Positions 44,661 to 55,089 of a stretch of 64,000 nt of DNA are shown here, piece by piece. Each line of letters starts with the position of its first letter. The stretch's first letter is position 1. Origin of the DNA: Diphasiastrum complanatum (lineage: Eukaryota; Streptophyta; Lycopodiopsida; Lycopodiales; Lycopodiaceae); the NCBI GenBank assembly GCA_029204225.1, contig CM055096.1, positions 30,636,557 through 30,700,556 on the forward strand, written 5' to 3'. The notes beneath the pieces are model-generated. The model had not been told where the DNA came from and made no database searches. It worked only from the letters and a program-made list of their open reading frames with translations. The position numbers and the translations under genes were made by a program.

Positions 44661-45737
44661 AGGGGAAAATTTGTAACTTCTGAAGTGCACTAAATAGACT
44701 TCACATGAAGTGCCCCACAGTTCACACTTTCTTCAAAGCCCTTCAAACTGCAATTTACCACATGATTTGGGCCCTTGGAAATCGATGGACTGGATTACTT
44801 GTGGAAGGAGCAACTAGTCAATGATCTAATGGCCTAGATTTGGCCTGTGAACCAGAACCCACTTGTGTATGGGAAGAGGACACCTTCGTACACTATGTTC
44901 AGACTTCAACTGGCTGCCAGAACAGAGCGTAGGAGCCCGCAGGCAGGAGGGCGCCCATCTCCAAGATACATGTGCTGATCCTTCTCCTATTTCTGACCGC
45001 GGCTAGGAACGGCCTCTTGCAGGCTTGGGAGCCCTACAACAAGTAGTCTACAGCAAAAAACTTGGTCCAAAATGTTGCCAGATTAAGTGGAAACAGTCAC
45101 AACTAGTTTTATCAAACCCTTGCTACCAAAATAAGGAGTTTCTAGGTTCTGTTGAGCTCCTAGACAGCCTGTGGGCTTGATATGAAGTTACATACAGCCT
45201 CATTGATGCCCAAAACCCCAACTTCAAATGAAACATCAAGTTGGTGAATGTCATTTGAATTAGCAACAACGCCTAACTCAATGAGTCCATTATCATATTT
45301 CTCACTCGGATCTTTATTGATTGTCCTATGTAGAATCTGGTTTATCCAAGCATCCAAGCAAATTCTGTCAATGTTGGAAATCGTCGAACGACTTTGCTTT
45401 TTATAACATTGAACTTTGAGGTCAAATGTAAGGTTTATATGGGAAGAGGGAGATTATTTTTTTCATTATTCATCTATTATTGATAGACAAGTAAGATAAA
45501 TGCCTTTAGCTGATGGTCATAATGGTTAAAAGTAAATGTTATGATGCCTCCTTAAAAAAACCATGCAAACTTACTCCTCTCTGTCGCACAAATCAAGCAA
45601 CAACATCAAAAGAAGAGAGCAACAACTTGAAACATTTCCTTTTGTTGCATGTTTTGGATTTCTTTTATAGATTACTAGATAAAGGATTGGTGTTATGTAG
45701 TATGTGAGGGACTAACATTGTACTATGCTAATTCTAG
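44661..45737. other. no recognisable gene (end of the large intron)
   Basis: Only short frames occur (for example minus 45160-45357), without known domains. It includes the branch-point and acceptor region for exon 3. Confidence 0.4.
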
Positions 45738-46274
45738 CTTGATGTTCGTGGTGATGCATTTGGGATTTTGGCTGCACATCCAATGGCCCCACTTGTATCT
45801 ATTCACCATCTTGAGAGCATCAATCCAATTTTTCCAAACATGACTCAATTGCAAGCTTTGAACCATCTATTGAAAGCAGCTCAAGTGGACGCATCTGGAA
45901 CTTTACAGCAATCCATTTGTCACAATAAAGAGCTAAATTGGTCAATTTCAATTTCATGGGGATATGTTATACAAGTGTACAAGGGGCTTGTGTATCCTCG
46001 TCACTTGCAGATTCCTGTTATGACCTTTCAAAGTTGGCATAGAAAAAGTGCCAAAGATACTTACACATTCAACTCTCGTTCAACTCCAGAAGATGAATGT
46101 GAAAAGCCTGTTCTTTACTTTATGAAAGATGTGAGTGACCTCAAACATGGGCATAGCCATAGCAACTACCAAAGAGAAGTGAATGCAAGAAGTGATTGCA
46201 AATGGAAGATTTCGCCTTATGATCTCAAGCAAATAAGTGTAATGAAGCAACATCACGAGTTCTCCTGGTTTAAG
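45738..46274 (+). CDS. Fringe-like glycosyltransferase (DUF604, GT31), exon 3
   Basis: This exon continues the gene begun at 33041. It encodes 179 codons in phase: LDVRGDAFGILAAHPMAPLV, SIHHLESINPIFPNMTQL, ELNWSISISWGYVIQVYKGL, TFQSWHRKSAKDTYTFNSR and CEKPVLYFMKDV, all in family order after the catalytic half. It starts after the acceptor attctag (AG 45736-45737) and ends FSWFK at a strong donor aag|gtaagt (46275). Exons 1-3 make 476 residues, close to the usual length of about 500, so a short last exon with the Cys-rich tail should follow. Confidence 0.9.
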
Positions 46275-46386
46275 GTAAGTCTAAATCTACTTTATCACTT
46301 TATAAAAGCATGTTGAATTGGATGAGTTTTTGTTATTTTTAAAGATTATAGATTGCTTTAGTTTATAGAATCTAAAGCATAAAAGT

Positions 46387-46548
46387 TCAATGGAAAGGAT
46401 AACACATTGGAATTTAATGCATTATTTTTCAAGAATGAGGAAACCTCTATTAGGATAGAAGATGTAAGCATGGGCCACTTCAAGAGCAAATCATGGCAAA
46501 AATGGAAAGGTTTGTGTCTTTATGTTCAACCTTCCCTTATGAAATAAA
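46387..46548 (+). other. candidate last exon of the glycosyltransferase (weak)
   Basis: After a possible acceptor cataaaag (AG about 46385-46386) an open frame reads FNGKDNTLEFNALFFKNEET and ends in TAA near 46548. In phase with exon 3 it would add about 53 codons. The NG-LEF spacing resembles the family C-terminus, but the usual Arg-Arg-x-Cys-Cys motif is not seen. This is only a candidate. Confidence 0.3.
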
Positions 46549-46878
46549 TTTCTCTCATAATACAAAATTTTCTACCTTCCATGTGACTTATGAAAATTTT
46601 AGAGATATACCAATTCAGTAGAGTAGACTCACATTGAGTAGGTGATTCTTGAATGAAATTCATGGTTTTTTTATAGCCCTACTGCCTTTGTTTATTTTTA
46701 ACATTCATGATTTGATTGTATACATCTTGTAAATAGCAAATATGACTTAGAAAGTTGGCTTTTCGTCTATTGGGGCTCCCAAGATGGCAAAAAGAATTTG
46801 AAAAAAAACTTTGCCTTTGTTGCAAAACCTTCACATATATAGGAAGGAATGAAAACCTACAATGGAATTATATAGGAT

Positions 46879-47555
46879 TGTGAAAAATTGCCTACATTGG
46901 CAAATCTAGCCATGTAGAATATTGTACAATTTGTCAATAATTTTTGTTAGTCACTTGAATGGCCAAAGTGCCACGTGTAAATCCATACCTAAGGTAGGTT
47001 ACCATGAGTCAGGAAGAGTGGTTGTGTCCATTTCATAGTGATTCCTACTTTGTAGGATCTAGACCTTGATTTGTGATGAGATTTGTACCTACCATGCACC
47101 TACCAAGCATGACTCTTGGATCTACATTAGGGGAAGAAAGTTGAGTCTACTTCCTTATTACATGCTGGATCTTCACCTAACTTTTCAAAGGAAGTGTCTT
47201 TTACTATGTATTTCCATTCTCCATAGTGAGAAGATAGAAACTTTTTGGAGCCTCAAGGAGAAACTCGGAGTTTCTCTCTATGTATGGTGATTGTGATTGA
47301 TTCCAATGAAACCCAGCTTTGGCACACTTCAAACTCTATCTATAGGCCGTACTACAGCCTCATTTTCACACGTGTGAAGTCAGATTTCAGTTTTTGATCA
47401 ATGCACTGATTGTCTCTACTTGTTTTCTATCAAGCTGCTAAACTAGATCTTGTTTTCTTATGACTAGTATCTGATAGATTGTTTAACAAGCACACAATCA
47501 ACCTTGTGGATCATTCAAAGATCAATTTATGGTCCTTAGTACTGTACTTTTTACA
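46879..47555 (+). repeat. 5' LTR of element J
   Basis: The 677-bp LTR starts TGTGAAAAATTGCC and ends ACTTTTTACA before the primer-binding site. It aligns with the reverse complement of the H and I LTRs with many substitutions. GGCCGTACTACAG is followed by the perfect palindrome TTCACACGTGTGAA at 47365-47378. Confidence 0.85.
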
Positions 47556-48186
47556 TGGTATCAGAGCCAAGTACAAGGCTATTGATCAATGTTTGAAACT
47601 AATCCAGTTTTAGCAAGTTTTTGTGCAAAAAGCTAGTATTGGAAGGGCGAGCTGGTATCCTGAAATTGGTGAGATTTGATCCCAAACTTTTTGTGGATCA
47701 AAATCTGTACTATTCACACGTGTGGGCAACTCTGAACTAGCATTTAAACCCCCATATTCATTGGATCACTGTAATTTCATCTGGTGTCAGTTTGATGTAA
47801 TTTTTCATGCAAATCCTAGAATAAGCTACCAAGATCACTTGCCATTAATTAGTTTTGAATTTGATTCATGAGAACTAATTAATCTAGGCTGAATTCAGAC
47901 CTTCTTAAAGTGGAAAATCAGGTCTAGAAAGTACATCAAAGTGAAAAGAGAGAGATAGAGTCATTCTATTGTCCAAAATAGCCAAGATTGGCAAGATTTG
48001 CTTGAGAGTAGCTTTCACTTCATCTTATCTTCATTCCACCTTTGTGAGGGAGTGATAGAACTATGATTACAAGTCCATCTATTGGAATAGAAGTCTACAT
48101 TTGAGTGAAACACTGCAAGTTAGAAACCTTTGTGAGTTTCAAGTTCAACCAAATCTATATCTTGTGTGTAGAATTTCACTAGTAAG

Positions 48187-49272
48187 ATGGGATCAGTGGG
48201 AGCCTACCTTCTAGAAGCTAGTGAGAGGTTAAATTCTACCAATTATGCTATTTGAAAAGTGAGGATGGAGTCACTCATAGTGCTCCAAGATCTTTATGAG
48301 TTTCTAATAGATGATGAAGATGAACCTCTAGGTGCACAAGAATTAGTGAGATACAAGAAGAGGTCTAGGTTTGCACTTCACTGTATTAAGATGAATGTAA
48401 GCAATGATCTTTTGAGGGAAGTATCATCATGTAAAAGTGCTAAAGAGGCTTGGGAATCTTTAAAATCTATCTATGAGTCTAGTAACACTTCGAGGGTTTT
48501 CATGCTTAGGAATCAGATTCTACAAAGCATGAAGAGGAGTGATGAGAGTGCACAGGATTATGTGCTTAGAAGCAAGTCTCTCAATAGGGAGTTAGCTTCC
48601 ATTGGAGAGAAGATTCAAGATGGTGAGCTTGTTCAGATTGTCTTTAATGGTCTAGGGGGCTTTTCAAATTTGGCCCAAAGCTTTGCAATCCAAGACACTT
48701 TGCCCACTATAGAAAAGCTTCATAGTGTATTAGTGGCTGAAGAGTGTAGGATGATGCATACCAATGCAAGAATGAATGCTATTTCTCTACAGGATGGTGA
48801 TGAGAAAGCTAATTTCTCATTCAAAAGCAAGAAGAAGACCAATGGCAAGAAGAAGCACTTGAAGGAGACCAAGGAGGAGGAGGAGGCTTCAAGCTCAAAG
48901 GGCAAGATCAAAGACAAGTCCAAGTACAAATGTTTTTTCTGTGGAAAGAAATGACATTTTGCATCAGAATGTCTCAAGAAGAAGAAGGCACAAGAGAGCA
49001 AACAAAGCAACATTGCACATCAGGAGGAGGAGGAGGATGAAGAGTCATCCTTGATGGTTTCTAACAAGCCACCATCATCCAAGAGCAACACCAATGATTT
49101 TTGGTGGATTGATAGTGGGGCTAGTTTCCACATGACATATCAAAAGGACATTTTCTCCACTTTACTTTCTTACAATGATTTACATAGATCAATCTATACT
49201 GCAAGTAGTCAAGAATGTAAGATAAGTGGAATAGGAACCATTCCATTGTATGTTGGATCATCCAAAAGGATC
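48187..49272 (+). pseudogene. element J gag-protease with TGA at codon 23
   Basis: Gag starts at 48187. Codon 23, Trp in C, F and I, is TGA (48253-48255), the same lesion as in H. The frame is then open to 48954 (LHCIKMNVSNDLLREVSS, LRNQILQSMKRSDESAQDYV, FAIQDTLPTIEKLHSV). A second TGA falls inside the zinc knuckle (CFFCGKK-stop-HFASEC, Gly position). Beyond it a frame has FWWIDSGASFHMTY (Ser of SSHM changed to Phe) and ends at the 49272 junction. Confidence 0.87.
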
Positions 49273-49279
49273 TGGGGCA

Positions 49280-50360
49280 TGACAAAAATTTCTGAGGCCC
49301 CAAGGGGGTCAGAATTATCAAATATGTCCATGAAATACTGGGTGTTTGGAGAAACAGCTTATGTGTATGGGGGTGAGGCGACCTAGGCAGCTTTGATGGG
49401 AATGGTAGCCCCAATGGTCATAGACTGTCCGTGAGAGGAAGCAGAGGCGAGGGAAGCATCAGAGATGGGGGGAATAGGTAGTTCAGTGCGAATAGCAGTA
49501 GGGGGTGGAAGCACAACTGAAGATGTTTGCCTAATACGATGTCATGACGTGGAAGGCGAGTCGGGAATAACGATCTCGCTACATGGATGACATCGACTAT
49601 GTGAATTGGATGTCTATTGAGATGACTCGGCCGGTGCTTCTTATAGATAGAAAGCACGGAATCCATACAAAAACCATGGATTTTATTTTCAAGGTGGGAG
49701 GCTGCTAGGAGTGACAACAAAGGGCCATCAGCAAATTCATGCTTGGTATTGCTCTTGATGGCTCATTTGAGCTCTTCAAAAACGGTTTTGAACCAATTGT
49801 ATGGTTTGAGAGGAGCCTTGGCTATCTTGGCATGAGAATCAACTATCCTATGCAAAATTTGGAAAGCAATTTGGTCTTTCCTAAGGTTGCCAACCATCAG
49901 GAAACTGTTAAGGAGCTGAGCAGCGACGTGAATGGCAAGATCAGTAATGGCTTCTAGAAGATAGCTGTCATTAGTCCAATGCAGATCATTCATAATGTCA
50001 ATATAAGGCTTAATTGCCTGTTTGGCTTGCTTATGGTTTGGAGAGGCTTGGATGTCAGATGCTATCCCTATGGCAGTAAGGGCGGCCTCAGTCACGCGCA
50101 CCTTGTGTGTGGCTCCTTGGAAAGTAATATAAAACTTGGATTTCTCCTCCTTCCAAGTACTGAAGGCAAGAGTGATAAAATCCATGTTTATTCTCTTTGA
50201 GAAGGCTCTCTCATGAATACCCATTGCTAAGCAGAGGCTCAGCAAGGTTCATCCACAAAGTGACCATGCTTGTGCTAGGAAGGATCATGATATCTGTTGC
50301 AGATGGGATATCACGATGGATAGTGTAACGCGACGACTGAGACGTATCTGTGAAAGACAT
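49280..50360 (-). pseudogene. unrecognised decaying reading frame of about 350 codons
   Basis: Starting from an ATG at 50360 (MSFTDTSQSSRYTIHRDI), the minus strand is open to about 50225, shifts frame, continues open from 50245 to 49766 (INMDFITLAFSTWKEEKSKF, HKVRVTEAALTAIGIASDIQ, NWFKTVFEELK), has one TGA (49765-49763), and reads on in the same frame past ADGPLLSLLAASHLENKIHG. A further frame change near 49530 leads to a Pro/Ser/Ala-rich stretch and a last readable segment before 49280. Mostly helical-looking N-terminal part, then a low-complexity tail; no membrane segment or catalytic motif. It may be an accessory ORF of element K or an endogenised viral gene; I do not recognise it. Confidence 0.5.
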
Positions 50361-50499
50361 GATGAACAGAAACGAAAAGTAATAGGCGCGAGTGTATATC
50401 AGAAAACAGTACAGAAAGTTTTGAAGGCTAAAGTCGCTGGAAAAATTGGCAAGAGCTTCGCTATCACAAGTGAGGAATGAATCGAATTTAACCAACTTA

Positions 50500-51225
50500 T
50501 AGGTGAATTTGGAGGGTTCATTACACAGAATGCTAGTTTGGCTGATCAGTTCTAAACAAAAATTGGCAGGTTTGTTCGGTACTGTGAAAATAGGCTATAA
50601 AAATCTTGGCAAAAGTTTTTGAGATGCTGAAGCCATCCGGCAAACGTTTTTTAGGGCTAGCAAAGGATGAACCTTCGTCCAAGAGGGTCCTTCGCCCAAG
50701 TACTGTTATAAATGCAACTTCTCAAGATTTGGACCTATAGCCAACCTAATTTTGACATTTTAAGACCATCTAGCATGTTAGCGAAGGTTTCTGAGGAGAG
50801 TAAGGTGTTCGATGAAGGTTTCCAAAATGGCATTTTGTTCATCATTCACCTAACTCAAAATCAGGTACTTTTTCTGGAAAAGAACCTTCGCTCAAGTCAG
50901 TATAGATATATCTGAAGTGGATGTACAATTTGAAATCTCAACGAAGGTTGCCAATATTGTATAGTCAACATATGACCGAAACAGTGATTTTATAAGTCAT
51001 TTTCCATCAAAAATTGTCTTCTTGAAAATACTTTCCTTCTTCTTTTTCCATTCTGATGACTTTTCTAACTTTTGCTCATCAGTCTTTTCTCATTTTTTTC
51101 TTTTTTCTTTTTCTTTTTACTATCTTTTCCAAATAAAATTAACAATTAAGTATTGGAAACAAAAAATTGAAAAACAAATAAAAATAAAAATCATTTGGAT
51201 TATGCTTATTGAACTGGCGGAGCAG
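50500..51225. other. possible 3' UTR/LTR of gypsy K; CGAAGGTT cluster
   Basis: No gene is seen. Between 50671 and 50950 the word cgaaggtt or its complement aaccttcg, or a one-base variant, occurs about six times. At 51060-51130 a pyrimidine-rich tract (purine-rich on the minus strand) could be the polypurine tract of K. The matching LTR could not be found on the other side of K. Confidence 0.35.
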
Positions 51226-52145
51226 ACTACCAAAACTTGCGTAATCGGCTGCCATTCACAGGAGTATCAAACTATTTTCCGTCCAAGTGCTCAAGATTCA
51301 CTGCTCCATAGTTCAGGATTTCCTTCACTTTATACGGGCCTTCATCGGTGACTTCTCTTGATCAGCTTGGTTTTGTACATCAGTGCAAGATCTCCTGCTT
51401 TTATATCCTTTTTGTGTAATCGATGATCATGCCATGCCTTACGGCGGGCTTTCTCTGCTGGTAACACATGAACTGCCATCAATTTTGTTTCACACAGTTT
51501 GTGCAACGCTTCATGACATAGTTGTAAAGACTTATCATCATTTAACTGTTCTGTTGCTACTATGCATAAAGATGGTATTAAAAATTCAATCAACATGACA
51601 ACATCTTGACCATATACCAGTTGAAAGGGTGTTTGATTTGTACTATTTTTGTAAGCGGTTCTAAATGCCCATAATGTTGCATGCAGTAGATAATCTTTAA
51701 AAGAAAATTGCATTAATCTTTGGAATGAACTTGGTGCATTACAGAGTCTAAAAGTTGTTTTGTGGCAATCTGTAGGTGCAATCTTGACTTGGTTGTAACC
51801 ACTAAATCCATCCAGAAAGCTATAAGCTTTCGATCTAGCAAGGCGGTCCAAATTGCTTTCAGTAAAAGGTAACGAAAAGTGATCCTTCCATGTCACTTCG
51901 TTCAAGGCCTTGAGATTCACACAAATTCTCAATTTCCCATTCTTCTTAGGAACAATGACAATCAGTGAAACCCATTCGAGATGCTCGATCTCATAAATGA
52001 AATCGACGTCAAGCAGTCTCCGAAGCTCTTTCTTTATCAGATTCGCAACATTAGGATTACAGCGATAGAACTTTGTAACCTTTGGAACTACATCAGGTAC
52101 TAAAGGTATGGTATGTTCAATAACTGACGTCGGAATACCCTTCAT
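51226..52145 (-). pseudogene. gypsy K RT fused in frame to integrase C-terminus
   Basis: The frame opens in RT with LIKKELRRLLDVDFIYEIEH, IVIVPKKNGKLRICVNLKAL, AYSFLDGFSGYNQVKIAP (first catalytic Asp) and FRLCNAPSSFQRLM. Near 51700 it passes without a stop into integrase: LLHATLWAFRTAYKNSTNQT, PFQLVYGQDVVM, then KAGDLALMYKTKLIK. After the frame ends at 51342, the integrase tail continues (EGPYKVKEILNYGAVNLEHL, NGSRLRKFW) to about 51226. YxDD, RNase H and the DDE core are missing. Confidence 0.88.
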
Positions 52146-52263
52146 ATCTTGATAAGTCCATGCAAAGCAATCTTGATACTTAATAAGTAACGTTCGGAGT
52201 GCTTGATACTGTTCATGATTAAGTTGTGATCCAACTTGTACAATCTTTTCTGGTTCTCCTAGT

Positions 52264-52887
52264 TCAGCAAGATTGAAACATCTTTCGACTCTGGCACCTG
52301 TTCTTCGGGTTCACGATGTGCACATCATCCAGTGTATAATGTTTAAAATGTTCAGGCATATCATGTTGGACTACATCTGCTTGTTCTTTGTCAAACGGAC
52401 TTGTCTTGGATCTTTGCATAGCCTTCTTAGCAGGAATTGATCGTGGAGGTGATGACTTCTGAAAAGATAAAATCACCTTCGAAGGTGAAGACTTCCTAGA
52501 TGATGATGTCTTGCTAGAACTCTGACTTGTAGAATCATCTTTGACTTTTCCTTTGCATTTATCTAGTAAAGGTGGCACATTCTTTGAATCAATCTTTTGA
52601 GCAGGATTTTCCCATTTCAAGACTGTATTATAATGTTGCTTGGCTTGTTTCTTTGTCATTGACCCTATGATCATATCTTCCTTCAATATAACTGCTTTGG
52701 GCGGTTTTATTGTTGGTTCATCAGGAATATTACGTACTCCAAATCTAGTTGGATCCATATGATTTAGAATCTGCTCATCAGTAAGCTCTACATTGTCATC
52801 ATAAGTCAAGGCATGACTCACAGGAATGAGTTCATCTTCAATCGAATTTGGTATAGGTTTCGTTGATATCCAAGCTACATTCAGCAC
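52264..52887 (-). pseudogene. gypsy K protease-RT linker
   Basis: This 207-codon frame lies between protease and RT. It has an acidic part (HALTYDDNVELTDEQILNHM), then a Ser/Lys-rich low-complexity region (SQSSSKTSSSRKSSPSK) and HYTLDDVHIVNP. No enzymatic motif is seen. Such spacer segments occur in several plant gypsy polyproteins. A frameshift near 52300 precedes the RT. Confidence 0.65.
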
Positions 52888-52996
52888 ATTAATGGAAAAA
52901 TGATTAGTGTATCCAAGGTTCGATCCAATAATGAAATCTCATTCAAATCTGACTGATTATCTTGTTGACACATATATCATGCTGTACAGTCAATCA

Positions 52997-53446
52997 TTAC
53001 AAAAGCTTCATTCCAGTTGACAGTATCGGTTTGAGAATCGTAATGGTCTCCCAAATTTTTTTCGGTTTAGTCACAAGTATGATCCATTGTTGATGAATCA
53101 TCATCTTCCATGGGCGTCCCAATAGGACTCGATAGACATTTAGTGCTTCTAGTAAGTCCATTACTACGAAAGTAATGACGAATTGTACTCCAGCAATTTT
53201 GACAAGTATATCTTCAACCATTCCTTGTGGACGAACTATCGTTTGATCAGCTAGCTTCATGGCAAAAGTCGCAGGTTTTTTCTTTGTAAGGCCCCATTTT
53301 GCACATAGCTTTGTAAAAATCATGTTAACTCCCGAACCGCCATCTATCACAACTGCTTCATTAGAAAATTGTCTATGCTGCATTTTCTTCACTTTCCCAA
53401 GCTGCTCCGACATGGAGTACTTCATTATATTCTTCAAATCCAGCAC
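52997..53446 (-). pseudogene. gypsy K aspartic protease
   Basis: The frame encodes a retropepsin-type domain: VVIDGGSGVNMIFTKLCAKW (the active-site region with Asp-Gly-Gly-Ser-Gly, a form common in plant gypsy elements), MKLADQTIVRPQGMVEDILV and VMDLLEALNVYRVLLGRPW. Upstream, minus-strand codons at 53469-53651 (LLGEFLKLVPKAKEV) link it to the gag end. Confidence 0.78.
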
Positions 53447-53660
53447 AAAATAGTGGCTCTTGATAAACTTATGGTTCAGCTTGAGTTAACTTTTGCGCTA
53501 ATACTTCTTTTGCTTTTGGCACCAACTTCAGGAACTCTCCCAACAAAATATTGATCTTACTAGACAGAATATCCATAAGCAGTTCTATTTGTAGTGCTTC
53601 CGGTTCAGTCATCTTGAAGGGTTCTTCATGATGATGCAAACGAGCTCTCATATTTGTATG

Positions 53661-54635
53661 TCAATTTTTCGGTGACTGCAATGGTGAAGAACGAACTTTG
53701 GCTGTTGCTCTAGCAGCTGCAAGCTCCTCTTTTTCTTGCAGATGTTTAATCCACTGCCTCATATCCTGATATCTTCTTTTTTCTGCATGAAGATTTGGAT
53801 AGACTCCAGATGTTGTTGGTATATCAGTTAATAGTATAGAATCAGCAAGTACTGGACTTGCTACCGGTTCTTTCTGCTTCTGTGCTCTGGTGACCACCAT
53901 CAAGGGTAGACTTGGTTTATTCTGATCTACTGGTATTTGCTTGATTGTTATCAAATTTACAAGAGCTGTAGCCGGTGGTGGCTTCGATTTTGCTGGACAC
54001 TCCTTATAGCAATGCCCATAACCACAGTCACGACAGAGTAGTGGTCTACCCTGCTGTATAAGACAACATATTGGTATTCTGCTCATCGTCTGAATCTTCA
54101 TCCTCCTCCCGAATTGCATCATCCATAGCATTTTGCAAAAGTGCGTACTCATTATGGCGTTTCAGCTCACGTCTAATTCTTTTAGGTAAACCTGACAAAA
54201 ACCACATAGTCATGGCATTTTCATTAATTAGCTTAGTTTCACACTCAGATCTGAAGCGTTTTATCCATTCAATATAATCTCAAATCATTTTTTGCTTTGA
54301 CATTTTAATTTTACTTAAAGGTAAGAAAGGGTCTCTTCCATAAACTTCCGAGGTTTGAACCTTGTGATAAGGGCTCGTTTAACAGTCTCCCAATCTATAC
54401 GTTCAGTTTCATCTTGATTATAGTACCAATCTTGTGGTGCGCCTGTTAAGGCCATAGGAAAAAGCTTAAATTTATCCTGGGAAAAAAATTCGCCATAGAC
54501 TTCACAAGATTCAAAATAGATCTGAAGAAATCTTACTGGATCTGTTAATCCATTGTATTTGGGTAGATCCAAATGGGGTGCTCTCCTGACAATGATTGGA
54601 TTGACTTCATGAGGAGCACCTCCAGGGGCAGCCAT
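53661..54635 (-). pseudogene. gypsy K gag and zinc knuckle
   Basis: Gag starts at 54635 with MAAPGGAPHEVNPIIVRRAP, followed by LDLPKYNGLTDPVRFLQIYF, FPMALTGAPQDWYYN and WETVKRALITRFKP, the retrotransposon Gag domain. After frame changes near 54310 and 54150 the CCHC knuckle CRDCGYGHCYKECP appears, followed by a linker with a helical E/A/K-rich segment (KHLQEKEELAAARATAKV). Not functional. Confidence 0.85.
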
Positions 54636-54659
54636 CTTTCTAGATTAAATCAGACAGAC

Positions 54660-55085
54660 AATGAGCTTGGATCTATATTTTCAATCAAAATTATCTCAAA
54701 TCAGATCTGCTAAATCTCTTCCACTTGACAAGAATCAGATTCCTATATTGTGAAAAAGATTCCAAAATTCAACCAATCGATACTTCACAAAAATGAAAAA
54801 TTTCTCAGAATCAAAATCAGACTATATCAGATTTGACCCAAAATTTGACAGGGACTTGATCTGGAAAATCAAAATCTACTTTCTTGGCCTTCTTGAAAAT
54901 ATGCTCCATCAATGAGTCATGGTTGATTGACTTGCTGTTTTTATTCATATGATTTCCTAAAAGGAGTGGGTTTATGGATTATAAGACTACAGTTGAGGTT
55001 AGGTTTTCTTTGGAGATGAATATCCACACAAAATTATAGGATGTAAAAGGATCACAAAAATGTTGAAGGATGGAGGATATAAAGC
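54660..55085. other. no recognisable gene; possible leader of gypsy K
   Basis: This AT-rich stretch lies on the 5' side of K gag. No LTR end or primer-binding site could be matched. Confidence 0.35.
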
Positions 55086-55089
55086 TTTT

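Larger units (their letters stand above)
34011..45737 (+). other. 11,727-bp intron of the glycosyltransferase gene, filled with retroelements
   Basis: The donor (ccg|gtaatc) and acceptor (attctag|cttgat) are canonical and join exons 2 and 3 in phase 0, giving GFHP followed by LDVRGDAFGILAAHP, which is continuous in the family. The intron contains a TIR element, copia G (plus), copia H (minus), a fold-back cluster and a minus-strand copia gag-protease remnant. Splicing of such an intron is inferred; transcript data are needed. Confidence 0.82.
46879..49272 (+). mobile_element. Ty1/copia element J, 5' half
   Basis: The element has a 5' LTR (46879-47555), a primer-binding site TGGTATCAGAGCC (47556-47568), a 0.6-kb leader and gag-protease, and then breaks at about 49272 inside the protease (after VGSSKRI), where unrelated sequence begins. 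It is a diverged relative of H and I (shared leader words and Gag start MGSVGAYLLEASERLN). No 3' LTR is seen. Confidence 0.88.
51226..54635 (-). mobile_element. Ty3/gypsy element K, minus strand, LTRs not identified
   Basis: On the minus strand the order is gag, CCHC knuckle, protease, linker, RT, integrase C-terminus, which is the gypsy order (integrase after RT). It is the only gypsy element seen. All frames are broken, and about 2 kb covering the RT palm end, RNase H and most of integrase is deleted. No LTR pair or primer-binding site is recognised at either end. Confidence 0.85.

Noticed and set aside
51226-54635. Element K as an integrated pararetrovirus (caulimovirid)
   Set aside because: The order ends with an integrase C-terminal region after RT, and Gag is of the retrotransposon type; no movement protein was seen.
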